The notes under the pieces were generated by a model. That model did no database searches, was not told the DNA's origin, and saw only the letters and a list, made by a program, of their open reading frames with translations. Shown piece by piece: positions 9,873-19,942 of a stretch of DNA of 64,000 nucleotides. Positions within the stretch are counted from its first letter, which is position 1. The number at the start of each line of letters is the position of its first letter. Made by a program: the position numbers and the translations under genes. Origin of the DNA: UTCFX2 sp963726375 (GTDB lineage Bacteria; Chloroflexota; Anaerolineae; Anaerolineales; UBA4823); NCBI GenBank assembly GCA_963726375.1, contig CAVSCE010000009.1:496001-560000 (forward strand). The letters run 5' to 3'.

Positions 9873-10886
9873 CTAATCTCTTACAGCATTAATTAGATCT
9901 GCCAACAAGCCGTAGGCAGTCGTGTGAGGACCCGGATCTTCTTCTAGAATCGACAACAATCCTAATACATCCGTTTCAAACTGGATTATGGAAGTTGTGC
10001 CATTCACCCCAAAAAGAGGCGATTCCGGACTGATGAGTTCGGGTGCAACTTTTGCCACGACATGATCGGAATAACGTTTTGCAGTACACACTAACTTCCA
10101 TCGCTTTCCCTCTTGAAAAGCAGAATCAACAGCATTTTTCGAAATCGCACGAATACCGGTTCGATCAACTTCTGCAGGCTTGAGTGGATATTTCATCAAA
10201 ACGGACGTTAAGGCAGCAACCTTTACCGCTGCATCCCAACCATCAATGTCACCAGATGGGTCAGTCTCCGCAATTCCAATTTCCTGACAATGTAGAACGG
10301 CTTGATCAAAACTATCGCCTTGTTCCATCAAAGTTAGGATCATATTTGTCGTCGAGTTTAGAACTCCTCGAAATGAGATTAAATTAGCTCCTGGGAGTGC
10401 TTCTCTGAACAATGAGAAAATCGGAGAACCATCCATTACGGTAGATTCGAATAGGAATTTTTTTCCGGATCTTTGGGCAATTTCAGTTAATTCTTGGTGT
10501 CCATGTACCACTGGTCCCTTGTTTGCAGTGATCCCATGCATCCCTAGCTCAAGCGCCCAACGTAAATGATCTAATGCCGGTTGGCCGGATAAGTAATTCA
10601 CGGGTGAATTCTCAAAAAGCACATCAGCGCCAGAATTTAGGATGAACTCTTTCGAATTACTGAATGATATTTTTGATAAATATTCATAGTTGGAAGATGA
10701 CAAAACTTTTAGTAAATTTAATCCTGCGTAATCAATTGCACCACCGTGAGTTGCAGTAAAGATTCCCGTCGATGTAAGCTGGATTCCGTATCGATCAGCT
10801 AACTCGTCCTGCTTATTCAGAATTAATCTTGCAAGCGCCTTTCCTACATTTCCAAATCCCATAAATGCAACCCTAATTTCTTTCAC
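9873..10886 (-). CDS. hom: Homoserine dehydrogenase
   Basis: The enzyme reduces aspartate semialdehyde to homoserine in threonine/methionine synthesis. The 337-residue protein has an N-terminal Rossmann motif (VAFMGFGNVGKALARLI), the catalytic-domain signature GVLNSTTNMILT, and the substrate-binding region ETDPSGDIDGWDAAVK with its conserved Asp and Lys. It lacks the C-terminal ACT domain found in many family members, so feedback inhibition by threonine through ACT is not expected. The ATG has an AGGAGAAG ribosome site. It begins 17 bases after the SCO1664-like gene on the same strand and may be the last gene of that minus-strand operon. Confidence 0.93.
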   Translation of the reverse strand: MKEIRVAFMGFGNVGKALARLILNKQDELADRYGIQLTSTGIFTATHGGAIDYAGLNLLKVLSSSNYEYLSKISFSNSKEFILNSGADVLFENSPVNYLSGQPALDHLRWALELGMHGITANKGPVVHGHQELTEIAQRSGKKFLFESTVMDGSPIFSLFREALPGANLISFRGVLNSTTNMILTLMEQGDSFDQAVLHCQEIGIAETDPSGDIDGWDAAVKVAALTSVLMKYPLKPAEVDRTGIRAISKNAVDSAFQEGKRWKLVCTAKRYSDHVVAKVAPELISPESPLFGVNGTTSIIQFETDVLGLLSILEEDPGPHTTAYGLLADLINAVRD

Positions 10887-10903
10887 ATTTCTTCTCCTTT
10901 AAC

Positions 10904-11638
10904 CTAAATTTGCGGCCATGGAAACGGACGCCTGTTTGGCTCCGGTGCTGGGAACTTGCCGGTCGCCAATAATACATCCACTCTTTTCCTCATGGCTGAA
11001 ATTTCCGCCTTGCTGATTAGAGAATTCAAATCAACATAAAAATCCGATTGTAAATTTTCTGCGCAAGCTAAATCTTCATTAAACCGATGGATATCATCCA
11101 ACAAGTTTTGTGAGATTGGTTCACCAATAAAGTCCCAGATCACTGTCCGCAGTTTATTTTCCACGTGAAAACTCAATCCATGGTCGATCAGCCAAAACTT
11201 TCCTTCGGAATCCTTCAGAATGTGACTACCTTTCCTGTCGGCATTATTAATGATCAGATCAAAGAGAACGATGGGGCGCAGCAGCTGCCGATCCGATTCC
11301 GAGAAATTGAAAAAATGATACTCGGGATTGTGGTCAACAAATAATTGGAGCGAACCAGGTCCCAATGGCGCTTTTTTTCGGAAGCATGTCGGTGGCACAA
11401 ATCCCCAGCCGATCGCCTGGCTGATGAGAAATGCTGCCGCTTCTCGTTTTGCAAGCGAAGCGGTCGGGAAATCCCATAACGGCTGCTCTCCCTTACTTGG
11501 TTTATATACTCCCTTGCAGGTCAATTGATGATATTCTACCTTTGTGAGAAAGGTATAATTCGAACCCCAAACAAACTCCCCCAAGATCGTGATAGAACCC
11601 TGTTCTAAACAGGTGTATTCTTCAGTGTTTATGACCAT
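10904..11638 (-). CDS. SCO1664-family protein (PI3/4-kinase-like fold)
   Basis: This 244-residue protein matches the family I know as SCO1664: ETGxF-like early strand region (GSITILGEFVWGSN), YKPSKGEQPLWDFP with a candidate nucleotide-binding Lys, and LFDLIINNADRKGSHIL followed by WLIDHGLSF, which resemble the catalytic and metal-binding loops (N-x-D-R, D-H-G) of a phosphatidylinositol-kinase-like fold. Activity is not established. The chosen start is the ATG at 11638; it overlaps the upstream DUF3090 gene by 17 bases. The gene, DUF3090 and a phosphomutase-like gene form a known conserved triad in Actinobacteria and some Chloroflexota. Confidence 0.8.
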   Translation of the reverse strand: MVINTEEYTCLEQGSITILGEFVWGSNYTFLTKVEYHQLTCKGVYKPSKGEQPLWDFPTASLAKREAAAFLISQAIGWGFVPPTCFRKKAPLGPGSLQLFVDHNPEYHFFNFSESDRQLLRPIVLFDLIINNADRKGSHILKDSEGKFWLIDHGLSFHVENKLRTVIWDFIGEPISQNLLDDIHRFNEDLACAENLQSDFYVDLNSLISKAEISAMRKRVDVLLATGKFPAPEPNRRPFPWPQI

Positions 11639-12161
11639 TTCTCTTTGGACAGAAATGACCATCAGGCTCCATAGCTTCTCCACATTGCGGGCAGGTGGGA
11701 CGACCACGTGCTGCAACCAGCATTCCCCAATGGCACATCGCCCGGATCTGCGATCTTGTGCACCAGTATCGAACCACTCTTAAATTTTCCGGATCCTGGT
11801 CTTCTATTACCGCTTCACGCGCAACGAGCACCACAAGATCATCTTCAGCATCGTAACCCAATCCTAGCTCTCCCACTCTGAAAAGTGGGTCAACAGGCGG
11901 GTTGATATGCATTTTTTCTTCCAGGTATTCTTCTTTGTCTTCTGGCAAATTCGGAAATCGCTGATAAATTTCAGAGAGAAATTGTTCTAAACCAACCGCC
12001 AATGATTGAATTTGTATCTTTTCAGCGATCAGGGTTATTGTCCGTGTCCCTTGCCAGCCTTGCAGATAAAAAACACGCTTACCTGGTTGGCCGATTGCAT
12101 CTGTTGTAATGTGGGTAACTGGATGAAGATCAATTTCTTCAGAAGGCATTTGCTCTCCCAT
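11622..12161 (-). CDS. DUF3090-family protein with zinc ribbon
   Basis: The 179-residue protein of unknown function is the middle member of the triad. It starts MGEQMPSEEIDLHPVTHITT and ends in a probable zinc-binding pair (CPQCGE, then HFCPKRNGHK). The central part shows alternating acidic segments, including EEYLEEKMHINPPVDPLFRV and GLGYDAEDDLVVLVA, seen in family members. Its tight overlap with the SCO1664-like gene and 27-base gap from the phosphomutase gene indicate co-transcription. The biochemical role of the triad is not known to me. Confidence 0.82.
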   Translation of the reverse strand: MGEQMPSEEIDLHPVTHITTDAIGQPGKRVFYLQGWQGTRTITLIAEKIQIQSLAVGLEQFLSEIYQRFPNLPEDKEEYLEEKMHINPPVDPLFRVGELGLGYDAEDDLVVLVAREAVIEDQDPENLRVVRYWCTRSQIRAMCHWGMLVAARGRPTCPQCGEAMEPDGHFCPKRNGHKH

Positions 12162-12188
12162 GGCTATATTAGAAAAATAATCCCAGAA

Positions 12189-12806
12189 TCATTTATCGTG
12201 AAGTTTGAAAATCGGCTTGTAATTCAGTCCTATCAATTTCGTACCCGTTAATCCAATTTCAATTGTAGTGATTGAAGCAGGAGCAATCATCAGGCGCTGA
12301 AATAAGTCCAGTGGGATTCCTGAGAAAAACGCAACGGCTAACCTGATTGGATCTGCATGCGATACGCAAACAAGGATATCATTCTTTTCGTGTTTTGCAG
12401 ACAGGTTTTCTAGTTCTTGAACGATCCTGAATTGAGCCTGTGGTATGGTCTCTCCACCAGGGAATTTTGCTAGCGAGGGCGTAAGCTGAACAAGCTTCCA
12501 TTCCTTCAGCTTGCGTAATCCTGAAATTTTCCTACCTTGCCATTCGCCGGAATTGACTTCTATCAAGCCATCGCTTGTAATTACTGGTAATCCAAATCTT
12601 TCTGCGATCGGAGAAGCTGTCTCAATGGCCCTTTCCAAAGGACTGGAATACACAGCACCGATAGAAATCCCTGAGAGAATTGAAACCAAATCATTTACCT
12701 GACTCCGGCCTCTATCATTAAGGTGGATATCGGGTATTCGGCCTGCCAACTGGCCTTTTTTAACATAATCATTTTCCCCATGCCTTATAAGCAAGAAAGT
12801 AGGCAT
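12189..12806 (-). CDS. Histidine-phosphatase superfamily protein, MSMEG_4193-type
   Basis: The 205-residue enzyme belongs to the phosphoglycerate-mutase/histidine-phosphatase superfamily. The catalytic RHGE is in LLIRHGENDYV, the second Arg in SSPLERAIETA, and the second His in LVCVSHADPIRLAV. Members of this subgroup are called putative phosphomutases and accompany SCO1664 and DUF3090 genes. The substrate is unknown. It lies 9 bases downstream of rarA on the same strand, so RarA and the triad may share a transcript. Confidence 0.85.
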   Translation of the reverse strand: MPTFLLIRHGENDYVKKGQLAGRIPDIHLNDRGRSQVNDLVSILSGISIGAVYSSPLERAIETASPIAERFGLPVITSDGLIEVNSGEWQGRKISGLRKLKEWKLVQLTPSLAKFPGGETIPQAQFRIVQELENLSAKHEKNDILVCVSHADPIRLAVAFFSGIPLDLFQRLMIAPASITTIEIGLTGTKLIGLNYKPIFKLHDK

Positions 12807-12815
12807 CTGATCGGA

Positions 12816-14221
12816 CTATCTCCCATGCTTTCCCTTGATATTTTTTATTTGATCATCGTTTAGATTTGGCAGCAGTTCTTCTTTTGATATTCCAAGTGCT
12901 GCACGCTGTGCCAAACGCCATTGCGCCAAACGTAGATTTACATCTGCTTCATAACCCAATCCGGATGGTTGATAAAAATAAGTTCCAAGCAGCGGTTTTG
13001 GTAGATACTGCTGTGGCAAAAAATGCGATGGATCTTCGTGCGGGTATTGATAACCATCTCCATGACCTAAAGCTCTTGAATCTCTGTTTGTATCCTGGAG
13101 GTGAGTAGGAACAGCCGCAATTCCTTCCTGTTCGATCCTTTGAAATGCCTTGAAATACGCCAGTCCAGAATTTGATTTTGGTGCTGTTGAGAGGTAAAGG
13201 GTCGCTTCGACGATAGGAAAAATCCCCTCAGGTAAACCGATATAATCAAATGCCTGTGCCGCGGCAGTCGCTACCAACAAACCCGCGGGTCTGCCAGTCC
13301 AATATCTTCACCCGCCAATATTATGAGTCTTCGCAAAATAAACCTGGGATCTTCTCCAGCATAAAGCATTTTTGCAAGCCAGTATAGTGCTGCATCAGGG
13401 TCAGAACCGCGGATTGACTTTATAAAAGCGGAAATCGTATCATAATGAGCATCACCATCCTTGTCGTAAAGCACAGCTCTGCGTTGGATCAATTCTTGCG
13501 CCACAGATAAAGTAATTATTATCTTTCCTCCAACAGCCGCAGGGGTGCTCTCAACGGCTAACTCCAAGGCATTAAGTGCATTACGAGCATCTCCCCCAGA
13601 AACACGGATCAAATGCATCATCGCATCCGGTTCCAATTCAATATCTCGACTGCCGTACCCCCGTTCTGCATCGTTCAAAGCAAGTTCTAAAACCTTTCGG
13701 ATATCATCGTCTGAGAGAGGACGCAGGAGAAATACTCTGGACCGGCTGACTAATGCTCCTATAACTTCAAAATATGGATTCTCGGTCGTGGCTCCAATTA
13801 AAGTCACGGTTCCGGTTTCCACATGAGGGAGAAGCGCATCTTGTTGAGCCTTATTCCAGCGATGGACTTCATCAACAAATAGGATCGTGCGTTTTCCATA
13901 TAATTTGCGGCGTTCTATCGCTTCATCGATTACTTGTTTGAGATCAGCCTTTCCCGCCAGAACTGCAGACAAAGTATTAAAATGACTTTTCGTTTGATTG
14001 GCAATGATCATTGCCAGGGTGGTTTTTCCGCTTCCAGGAGGCCCCCAAAGGATTATCGAAGAAAACAATTTGTCCGCTTCGATGGCTCGCCGAAGTAGTT
14101 TACCAGGACCAAGGATTTCTTCTTGTCCGAAAAATTCTTCCAGGGTTCGCGATCTCATCCTGGCAGCTAATGGAGCTTCATCTTTCATTCTCTCATTCAT
14201 GGCGTGGGTAAATAGATCCAT
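12816..14221 (-). CDS. rarA: Replication-associated recombination protein RarA/MgsA (frameshifted)
   Basis: This AAA+ ATPase of the clamp-loader family acts at stalled replication forks. Motifs include Walker A (WGPPGSGKTTLAM), Walker B (ILFVDEVHRWNKAQQD), sensor 1 (LIGATTENPYF), and the C-terminal tetramerisation domain (IKSIRGSDPDAALYWLAKML, LLNLDDDQ-like tail). The frame breaks at about 13280, in GLADPR/ALLVAT, where one missing C in a GGG-C-TTT context restores about 467 residues. The C-terminal half is otherwise intact, arguing for a sequence error rather than a pseudogene. Confidence 0.88.
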
Positions 14222-14241
14222 GGAAGAAATTATAACCTGTG

Positions 14242-15584
14242 CTAGAATATTTCATGTGCGCGGATCGCAAGGCCTGCTGTCACACTGCTGAACGAATTTG
14301 TTTCGACGATTTTGCTTTTTCCAAAAATATCCTCGAGTTTTTCCGTAAAAACTGGAATATTTGAAGATCCACCCGTTTTGACAACAACATCGACTTCAGC
14401 TGGCTCCATATTTGCAAATTTTACAACCTCCCTGATCGCCTTTTCAACCTGAGCAATCTGTAATTGGATGTCTGATTCGAACTGATTGCGCGTATAAAGC
14501 TCCCAAATATTAATAGCTTTTTCGTCCATCCGAATCAGAGCCGCCCCCTGCCCGGATAATGCGATCTTTCCTTCTTCAACTTTATTGTAAAATGTAAAAG
14601 CAAGATCATTGAATATTAGAACTCAAGTCTTCGTAATTCATTGATTGCTAGTTTTTCTTGGAGAGCTTGCTTGAGAATTGTGTGATGAATCGGGGTGCTC
14701 ATCTCTGTCAATGCTATCCAATCGGGAATTGCCTGGATCATCTCTTTAATTTCGGGAACCATGTCGTCGTTTTTTGGATCAAAATAAGTTAGCAGCTGTT
14801 TTTTAATAATTTCACGATCAAAATCACTCCCGGCAATTTCAATGCCTCCGCTGGCAAAAATTTTCCTTTGACCAGGATCACCGATTTTTACAAGAGCAAT
14901 GTCAAGCGTACCTCCTCCAAGATCAAATATCAACGCTTTTTGAGTTCGTTTCAAGCCTTTCTCATAAAAAAGTGCAGCTGCTACTGGCTCGTATTCGAAA
15001 ACAACATCAATAAACCCAGCTTTCAGGGCAGCAGAATGCAAGGTGTCTTCTGCCAGCTTATCGAATTCGGGATTTTCTGAAAAAAGAATTGGTCGTCCAA
15101 TTACTACGCCAGTAATATCAGCCTTCAAAATAATTTCTGCGCGTTGTTTGATATTTGATAAGTAAATTCTTACTAATTCGTCGACTGAATAAAACTGGTC
15201 AAAAATTTGGGTTCCACGATAACCAGACAATCCACCCATTTTCCTCAAAGCCGTCTTGATATATTGGATCAAGCGTCCTGGCTTTAACTCATCCTCAAAG
15301 ACAAAAAGGTCGCGGACATATCTCATTTCAGAGCCGATATATTCCAACTCACCTGCCCATTTTTTTACAAATTTCCTGGCACGATTTGTATTTTGGCTGT
15401 GATAAAGATCCACTGCTTGTTGACCGATGAATTTGTTGTGATCGCGTGTGATGTAAAGTGTCGACTTGACAACTTCAGGTATTAATGCCTGTGCATCAAT
15501 GGGTAGCAAATTAATCCGCGAGCCATTATAAATTCCAATACCTGAGTTTGATGTCCCGAAGTCCAAGCCGACGTTAACACCCAT
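14242..15584 (-). CDS. Hsp70-like ATPase, actin fold without substrate-binding domain (frameshifted)
   Basis: The protein starts MGVNVGLDFGTSNSGIGIYN (phosphate-1 loop) and has the phosphate-2 loop LIFDLGGGTLDIALV and the adenosine motif VVKTGGSSNIPVF. It ends soon after the nucleotide-binding domain, so it lacks the peptide-binding domain of DnaK and resembles stand-alone YegD-like Hsp70 relatives. The ATG at 15584 overlaps the stop region of the upstream gene by a few bases. The frame changes near 14616-14640 (NELRRLE to VLIFNDLAF); a missing G fits. It forms a tight pair with the upstream gyrase-CTD-like gene, suggesting a joint function, which is not known. Confidence 0.82.
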
Positions 15585-15588
15585 AATG

Positions 15589-16881
15589 TTAGCCAGATCG
15601 ATATTGCGATGCAATAACACCAAAAGCTATCGGCACAATTCCATTTGGAAGTGTTCCCGCATCAGCAAGCTCGCCAATGGGGATTGCAGACACTTTTCCA
15701 AACTGGTCAATGATAATCCCCATGTCTTCCTCTCGGGCTGCAACCGCACCAATTACTCTGACCCCCTGATTCCTGCGTTTTGCCGATAAAAATCCCTGGC
15801 CTCTGGTTCCTATACCATTAGCCATCTCAATCTGTTCAAGCATTATTTGCACAGTTTTCCCAATATTTGTCAAAACAAGAATAAATTCGTCACGTTTTGG
15901 TTTCATAAACGCAACGACATGGTCTGAATAATTTAATTTGAAGATCTCCTCTAAGGAAACTGGTATGGACTGGGTTGAAATACCCAAAAGGAGTCCCTCA
16001 TGAGACATAAAAACGAGCCTTTCATCTGATCGAACCAGACTCATTGTGAACAAACAGTCAGGTTTTGATTGAATACCTGTTCCAATGTAATGATTGGAGA
16101 TTATGGAGCTGGCCATGCTGGTGCGAATTTTTTTTGAGTAGCCGCGTCTGCTTATGAGGAAAAAATAGTCCGAAAAAGGCAATTGTGAGAAAGATGAAAT
16201 GCACGAAAGTTTTTCCCCACCGTTTGTATTTATGGGTTTTCCCACATTATCCCAGCTAATAATTCTCTTTTCAACTTTTTCATCTGCTGATAATTGAGCT
16301 TGTTCGAGCGAAATCTTCTCAATTCCAACCGTTGCCACGCGACCTGAATCAAATACAAACAATAATTCCTCATTCGGCAAAGCAGATAGCATTCGGAATG
16401 TCTCAGGTTGGATATTTTCAATATTTGATAATTGACCGATTTCTCTGAACTTCTGGTGAAGATCTGGAGAAAAATCTAATTGGGCAACTCGACTGGTCAA
16501 ATCATAAATCAGCAGTTTAGATGTTGCTTTTGAATCATGATGAGTGAGATATAGCTTTATGCACATCGGCAGAGTTTCTGGATCGATTGCAAAACCCTGT
16601 CGCTTTAATAAATCAATTTGGTATTCCAGGTGAGCTATCTTATTTTCATATGCTTCCACTCGGTTACCAGATTGTAAAGCAAAAATTTCAGCTTGTAATT
16701 CTTCATTCTTCGATGTCAATTCCTCCAAACGATTTCCAATATAATTCAAAATCAACGCTGCAGAGGATGGCCTTTGCTCAATTTCCTTGATCCAGGCTTG
16801 AATTTTCGTTCGATCCACCATCAGATTGTCCAGTACATAAGGCAAATTAATCAGAACTTTTCTTCCTAGATTATAGCGCAA
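15589..16881 (-). CDS. Coiled-coil protein with DNA gyrase/topo IV C-terminal-like propeller
   Basis: The N-terminal part (about residues 20-100) is helical and coiled-coil (RLEELTSKNEELQAEI, AHLEYQIDLLKRQ). The rest shows repeats like those of the GyrA/ParC C-terminal beta-propeller: FFLISRRGYSKKIR, RLVFMSHEGLLLGI, FILVLTNIGKTVQIM, GIGTRGQGF followed by NQGVRVIGA. There is no cleavage-domain tyrosine region, so it is not a topoisomerase. The propeller of gyrase wraps DNA, so DNA binding is possible but unproven. The likely start may be an internal ATG at 16821 rather than 16881. It immediately precedes the Hsp70-like gene, whose ATG overlaps its stop. Confidence 0.65.
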   Translation of the reverse strand: MRYNLGRKVLINLPYVLDNLMVDRTKIQAWIKEIEQRPSSAALILNYIGNRLEELTSKNEELQAEIFALQSGNRVEAYENKIAHLEYQIDLLKRQGFAIDPETLPMCIKLYLTHHDSKATSKLLIYDLTSRVAQLDFSPDLHQKFREIGQLSNIENIQPETFRMLSALPNEELLFVFDSGRVATVGIEKISLEQAQLSADEKVEKRIISWDNVGKPINTNGGEKLSCISSFSQLPFSDYFFLISRRGYSKKIRTSMASSIISNHYIGTGIQSKPDCLFTMSLVRSDERLVFMSHEGLLLGISTQSIPVSLEEIFKLNYSDHVVAFMKPKRDEFILVLTNIGKTVQIMLEQIEMANGIGTRGQGFLSAKRRNQGVRVIGAVAAREEDMGIIIDQFGKVSAIPIGELADAGTLPNGIVPIAFGVIASQYRSG

Positions 16882-16980
16882 GCAGCACGCGGCACGCAGG
16901 TGTGAATGGATAAAAGCGAAGAGAATTGGTCAATATTCTAAGTTATTATGCAAATTTGGGCATTTGCTCTCAGTTTTGTT

Positions 16981-17081
16981 TCCATTGTCAATGGATCGAC
17001 TGCAATTTGAGTTTATGTTTTATTTCACGAATATTTGATAACATATGTTACTGATTGCACATTTAGGATTTAAGTTACAAT
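16981..17081 (+). promoter_or_regulatory. Palindromes and possible promoter before the acyl-CoA synthetase
   Basis: The 287-base gap 16882-17168 has two dyads: TCCATTG-T-CAATGGA (16981-16995) and TAACATATGTTA (17039-17050). Downstream TTGCAC (17055-17060) and TACAAT (17076-17081) are 15 bases apart, a tight but possible promoter. The dyads look like operators; no regulator gene is adjacent. Confidence 0.4.
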
Positions 17082-17168
17082 GAAGAATTGAAAAATCACC
17101 ATTCCATCATTGGAATGAAATCTGCCTTGAAGTGAATATGGCGAATAGAAACAACAAGGGTAAAAAAA

Positions 17169-19931
17169 ATGATGTCTTCGAATAGTCTACCTGTTCTTGA
17201 TCCAGTGCATGATATCCTTTCATACGAGCAAAATCCACTTTCGGCGATATTTGCGCCAAAAAATGTCGCACTCATTGGCGCCACCGAGACGATCGGCAGC
17301 GTTGGACGGACATTGATGTGGAACCTTATAAGCAATCCATTTGGGGGAGCTGTTTTTCCCATCAATCCCAAGCGATCTAGTGTGCTTGGAGTAAAAGCTT
17401 ATCCTTCGATTTCTTCGGTGTCTGAGCAAATCGAACTCGCTGTGGTTGTAACACCTGCCCCAAGTGTTCCAGTTATTATTTCTGAATGCGTTGACGCAGG
17501 AATTAAAGGAGCAATAATCATTTCCGCAGGCTTCAAAGAAACCGGTCCAAAAGGTTTAGAGCTTGAACGGCAGATCATGGAACATGCAAATCGGGGTGGG
17601 ATGCGAATCATTGGTCCGAACTGCCTGGGCGTGATGAGCCCGATGAGTGGTTTGAACGCAACTTTCGCAGCAGCAATGGCTCGGCCAGGGAAAGTAGGTT
17701 TTATCAGTCAAAGCGGTGCCCTCTGCACGGCGGTTCTCGACTGGAGCCTCACCGAGAATGTTGGATTCAGTCATTTTGTTTCGATTGGATCGATGTTGGA
17801 TGTTGGTTGGGGAGATTTGATCTTCTATCTGGGGGATGACCCAAACACCGAAAGTATTGTCATTTACATGGAGACAATTGGCGATGCCCGCTCTTTCCTG
17901 TCTGCAGCAAGACAGGTTGCTAATACAAAGCCGATAATCGTAATCAAACCTGGTAGAACTGAGGGGGCAGCTCGAGCGGCTGCTTCGCATACTGGATCAT
18001 TGACAGGAAGTGATACAGTCCTGGAAGTCGCTTTCAGACGTGCGGGAGTACTCCGAGTAGACAGCATCGCTGAGTTATTCCACATGGCTGACTTGTTCTC
18101 GAAACAGCCCGCACCAAAAGGAAACCGCTTGACCATTCTTACAAATGCAGGTGGACCGGGCGTTCTTGCGACCGATGCATTAATAACGAATGGTGGTCAG
18201 CTGGCTCTGCTTTCAGACGAAACTATGCAGGCATACAATGAATTGCTTCCTTCTGCCTGGAGTCATAATAATCCAGTTGATATTTTAGGCGATGCCAGCC
18301 CTGAACGTTATGCAAAAGCTCTAGAAATTTCTGCAAATGATGATAATAGTGACGGCATACTGGTGATTTTGACCCCTCAAGATATGACCGATCCAACAAA
18401 AACGGCAGAGGAATTGGTAAAGCATGCACAGACATTGGATAAGCCTGTCCTGGCCAGTTGGATGGGCGGTGCAAATATTGAGGAAGGAGATAAAATCCTT
18501 TCACGTGCAAATATCCCATCCTTTCCTTATCCTGATACCGCTGCCAGAATGTTCGATTTTATGGCCAACTATTCTGGAATTCTCGACCGTCTTTACGAGA
18601 CGCCGACGCTCGCTGCCTATAATCTTGATAGACCTCCAGACGCCGCTCGAGCAAGAGAGATCATCAGACTTGCTCGTGAAGAAGGGCGAACCATACTTAC
18701 CGAACATGAATCGAAGCAGCTGCTTTCCGCATACCGAATTCCAACAGTTGAGACGATTATCGCTGTAACTGAAGACAACGCAGTCGCAGCCGCAGACCAG
18801 ATTGGTTATCCTGTCGTATTGAAACTGCATTCTGAGACGATCACTCACAAGACGGATGTCGGTGGGGTCCAGCTCAATCTTCGGGATGAAGAATCTCTGA
18901 GAGCAGCTTATAAAAAGATTTCCGATAATATAAAAAATAAAGTTGGGGAGAAAGATGCCAACGGAAAATTACATTTCTTAGGCGTGACTGTCCAACCGAT
19001 GATCGATCTTGAGGGTTACGAAATCATCCTCGGCTGCAGCAATGACCCCCAATTTGGACCAGTCATTCTTTTTGGCCTCGGAGGACAGCTGGTCGAGGTA
19101 TTCAAAGACAGCGCGTTGGGTTTGCCCCCATTGAATTCAACTTTAGCTCGCCGCATGATGGAACGGACACGTATTTACAAGGCTCTGCAAGGTGTTCGCG
19201 GACGCGAAGCAGTCGACATGTCCATGCTGGAGAGGCTTGTCGTTAAATTCAGCACACTGATATGTGAACAACCCTGGATTAAGGAATTAGATATCAATCC
19301 ATTATTAGCCTCCCCGGAAAAACTCCTGGCTTTGGATGCAAGGATTGTCATTTATGATAAAGATACAAGAGAGGATCAGCTCCCTCGTCTTGCAATCAGA
19401 CCTTATCCCAACCAGTATGTGACTGAATGGACTGCAAAGGATGGATCAAGACTGATTTTCAGACCGGTTAAAGCTGAAGATGAACCTTTGATGGTAGATT
19501 TTCATGAATCTCTTTCGGATCGAAGCGTATACTTGCGGTTTCTGAATCCCAGGCGACTTAGCGATCGGGCAAAACACGACCGCCTTTCAAGAATTTGTCA
19601 TGGGGATTACAACAATGAGATAGCATTAATTGTTGAAAAACCAGACGCCAAAGAAAATGAACTCAGGGTTATCGCGGCCACTCGAATGACCAGGCTTCAC
19701 GGCTCTAACGCTGCACGTTTCAGCATGCTGGTTAGCGATTTCTGTCAAGGGATGGGAATTGGGAAGGAGCTAATGCGGCGATTGATTGATGTAGCAAAAA
19801 GCGAGAAATACGAACGCATTGAATGTGTTATGACCCAGGACAATCACGCGATGCGGAAAATTCTCGACAACTTTGGCTTTTCTATCTCGGAACAATCGGA
19901 TGGTTTGGCTCGGGCAGATCTTCAGCTATAA
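17169..19931 (+). CDS. NDP-forming acyl-CoA synthetase fused to a GNAT acetyltransferase domain
   Basis: This 920-residue fusion has, in order, a CoA-binding Rossmann domain (VALIGATETIGSVGR), a succinyl-CoA-ligase-like flavodoxin region (GPNCLGVMSP, GFISQSGALCTAVLDW), the histidine region AASHTGSLTGSD, an ATP-grasp domain (GYPVVLKLHSETITHKTDVGGV) and a C-terminal GNAT domain (about residues 745-920; SDFCQGMGIGKELMRRLI binds acetyl-CoA). Such proteins are either ADP-forming acetate/acyl-CoA ligases with a regulatory acetyltransferase, or Pat-type protein lysine acetyltransferases. The retained His suggests the ligase may be active. It is monocistronic, behind palindromes and before an 18-bp inverted repeat. 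Confidence 0.9.
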   Translation: MMSSNSLPVLDPVHDILSYEQNPLSAIFAPKNVALIGATETIGSVGRTLMWNLISNPFGGAVFPINPKRSSVLGVKAYPSISSVSEQIELAVVVTPAPSVPVIISECVDAGIKGAIIISAGFKETGPKGLELERQIMEHANRGGMRIIGPNCLGVMSPMSGLNATFAAAMARPGKVGFISQSGALCTAVLDWSLTENVGFSHFVSIGSMLDVGWGDLIFYLGDDPNTESIVIYMETIGDARSFLSAARQVANTKPIIVIKPGRTEGAARAAASHTGSLTGSDTVLEVAFRRAGVLRVDSIAELFHMADLFSKQPAPKGNRLTILTNAGGPGVLATDALITNGGQLALLSDETMQAYNELLPSAWSHNNPVDILGDASPERYAKALEISANDDNSDGILVILTPQDMTDPTKTAEELVKHAQTLDKPVLASWMGGANIEEGDKILSRANIPSFPYPDTAARMFDFMANYSGILDRLYETPTLAAYNLDRPPDAARAREIIRLAREEGRTILTEHESKQLLSAYRIPTVETIIAVTEDNAVAAADQIGYPVVLKLHSETITHKTDVGGVQLNLRDEESLRAAYKKISDNIKNKVGEKDANGKLHFLGVTVQPMIDLEGYEIILGCSNDPQFGPVILFGLGGQLVEVFKDSALGLPPLNSTLARRMMERTRIYKALQGVRGREAVDMSMLERLVVKFSTLICEQPWIKELDINPLLASPEKLLALDARIVIYDKDTREDQLPRLAIRPYPNQYVTEWTAKDGSRLIFRPVKAEDEPLMVDFHESLSDRSVYLRFLNPRRLSDRAKHDRLSRICHGDYNNEIALIVEKPDAKENELRVIAATRMTRLHGSNAARFSMLVSDFCQGMGIGKELMRRLIDVAKSEKYERIECVMTQDNHAMRKILDNFGFSISEQSDGLARADLQL

Positions 19932-19942
19932 CTACACGTATT

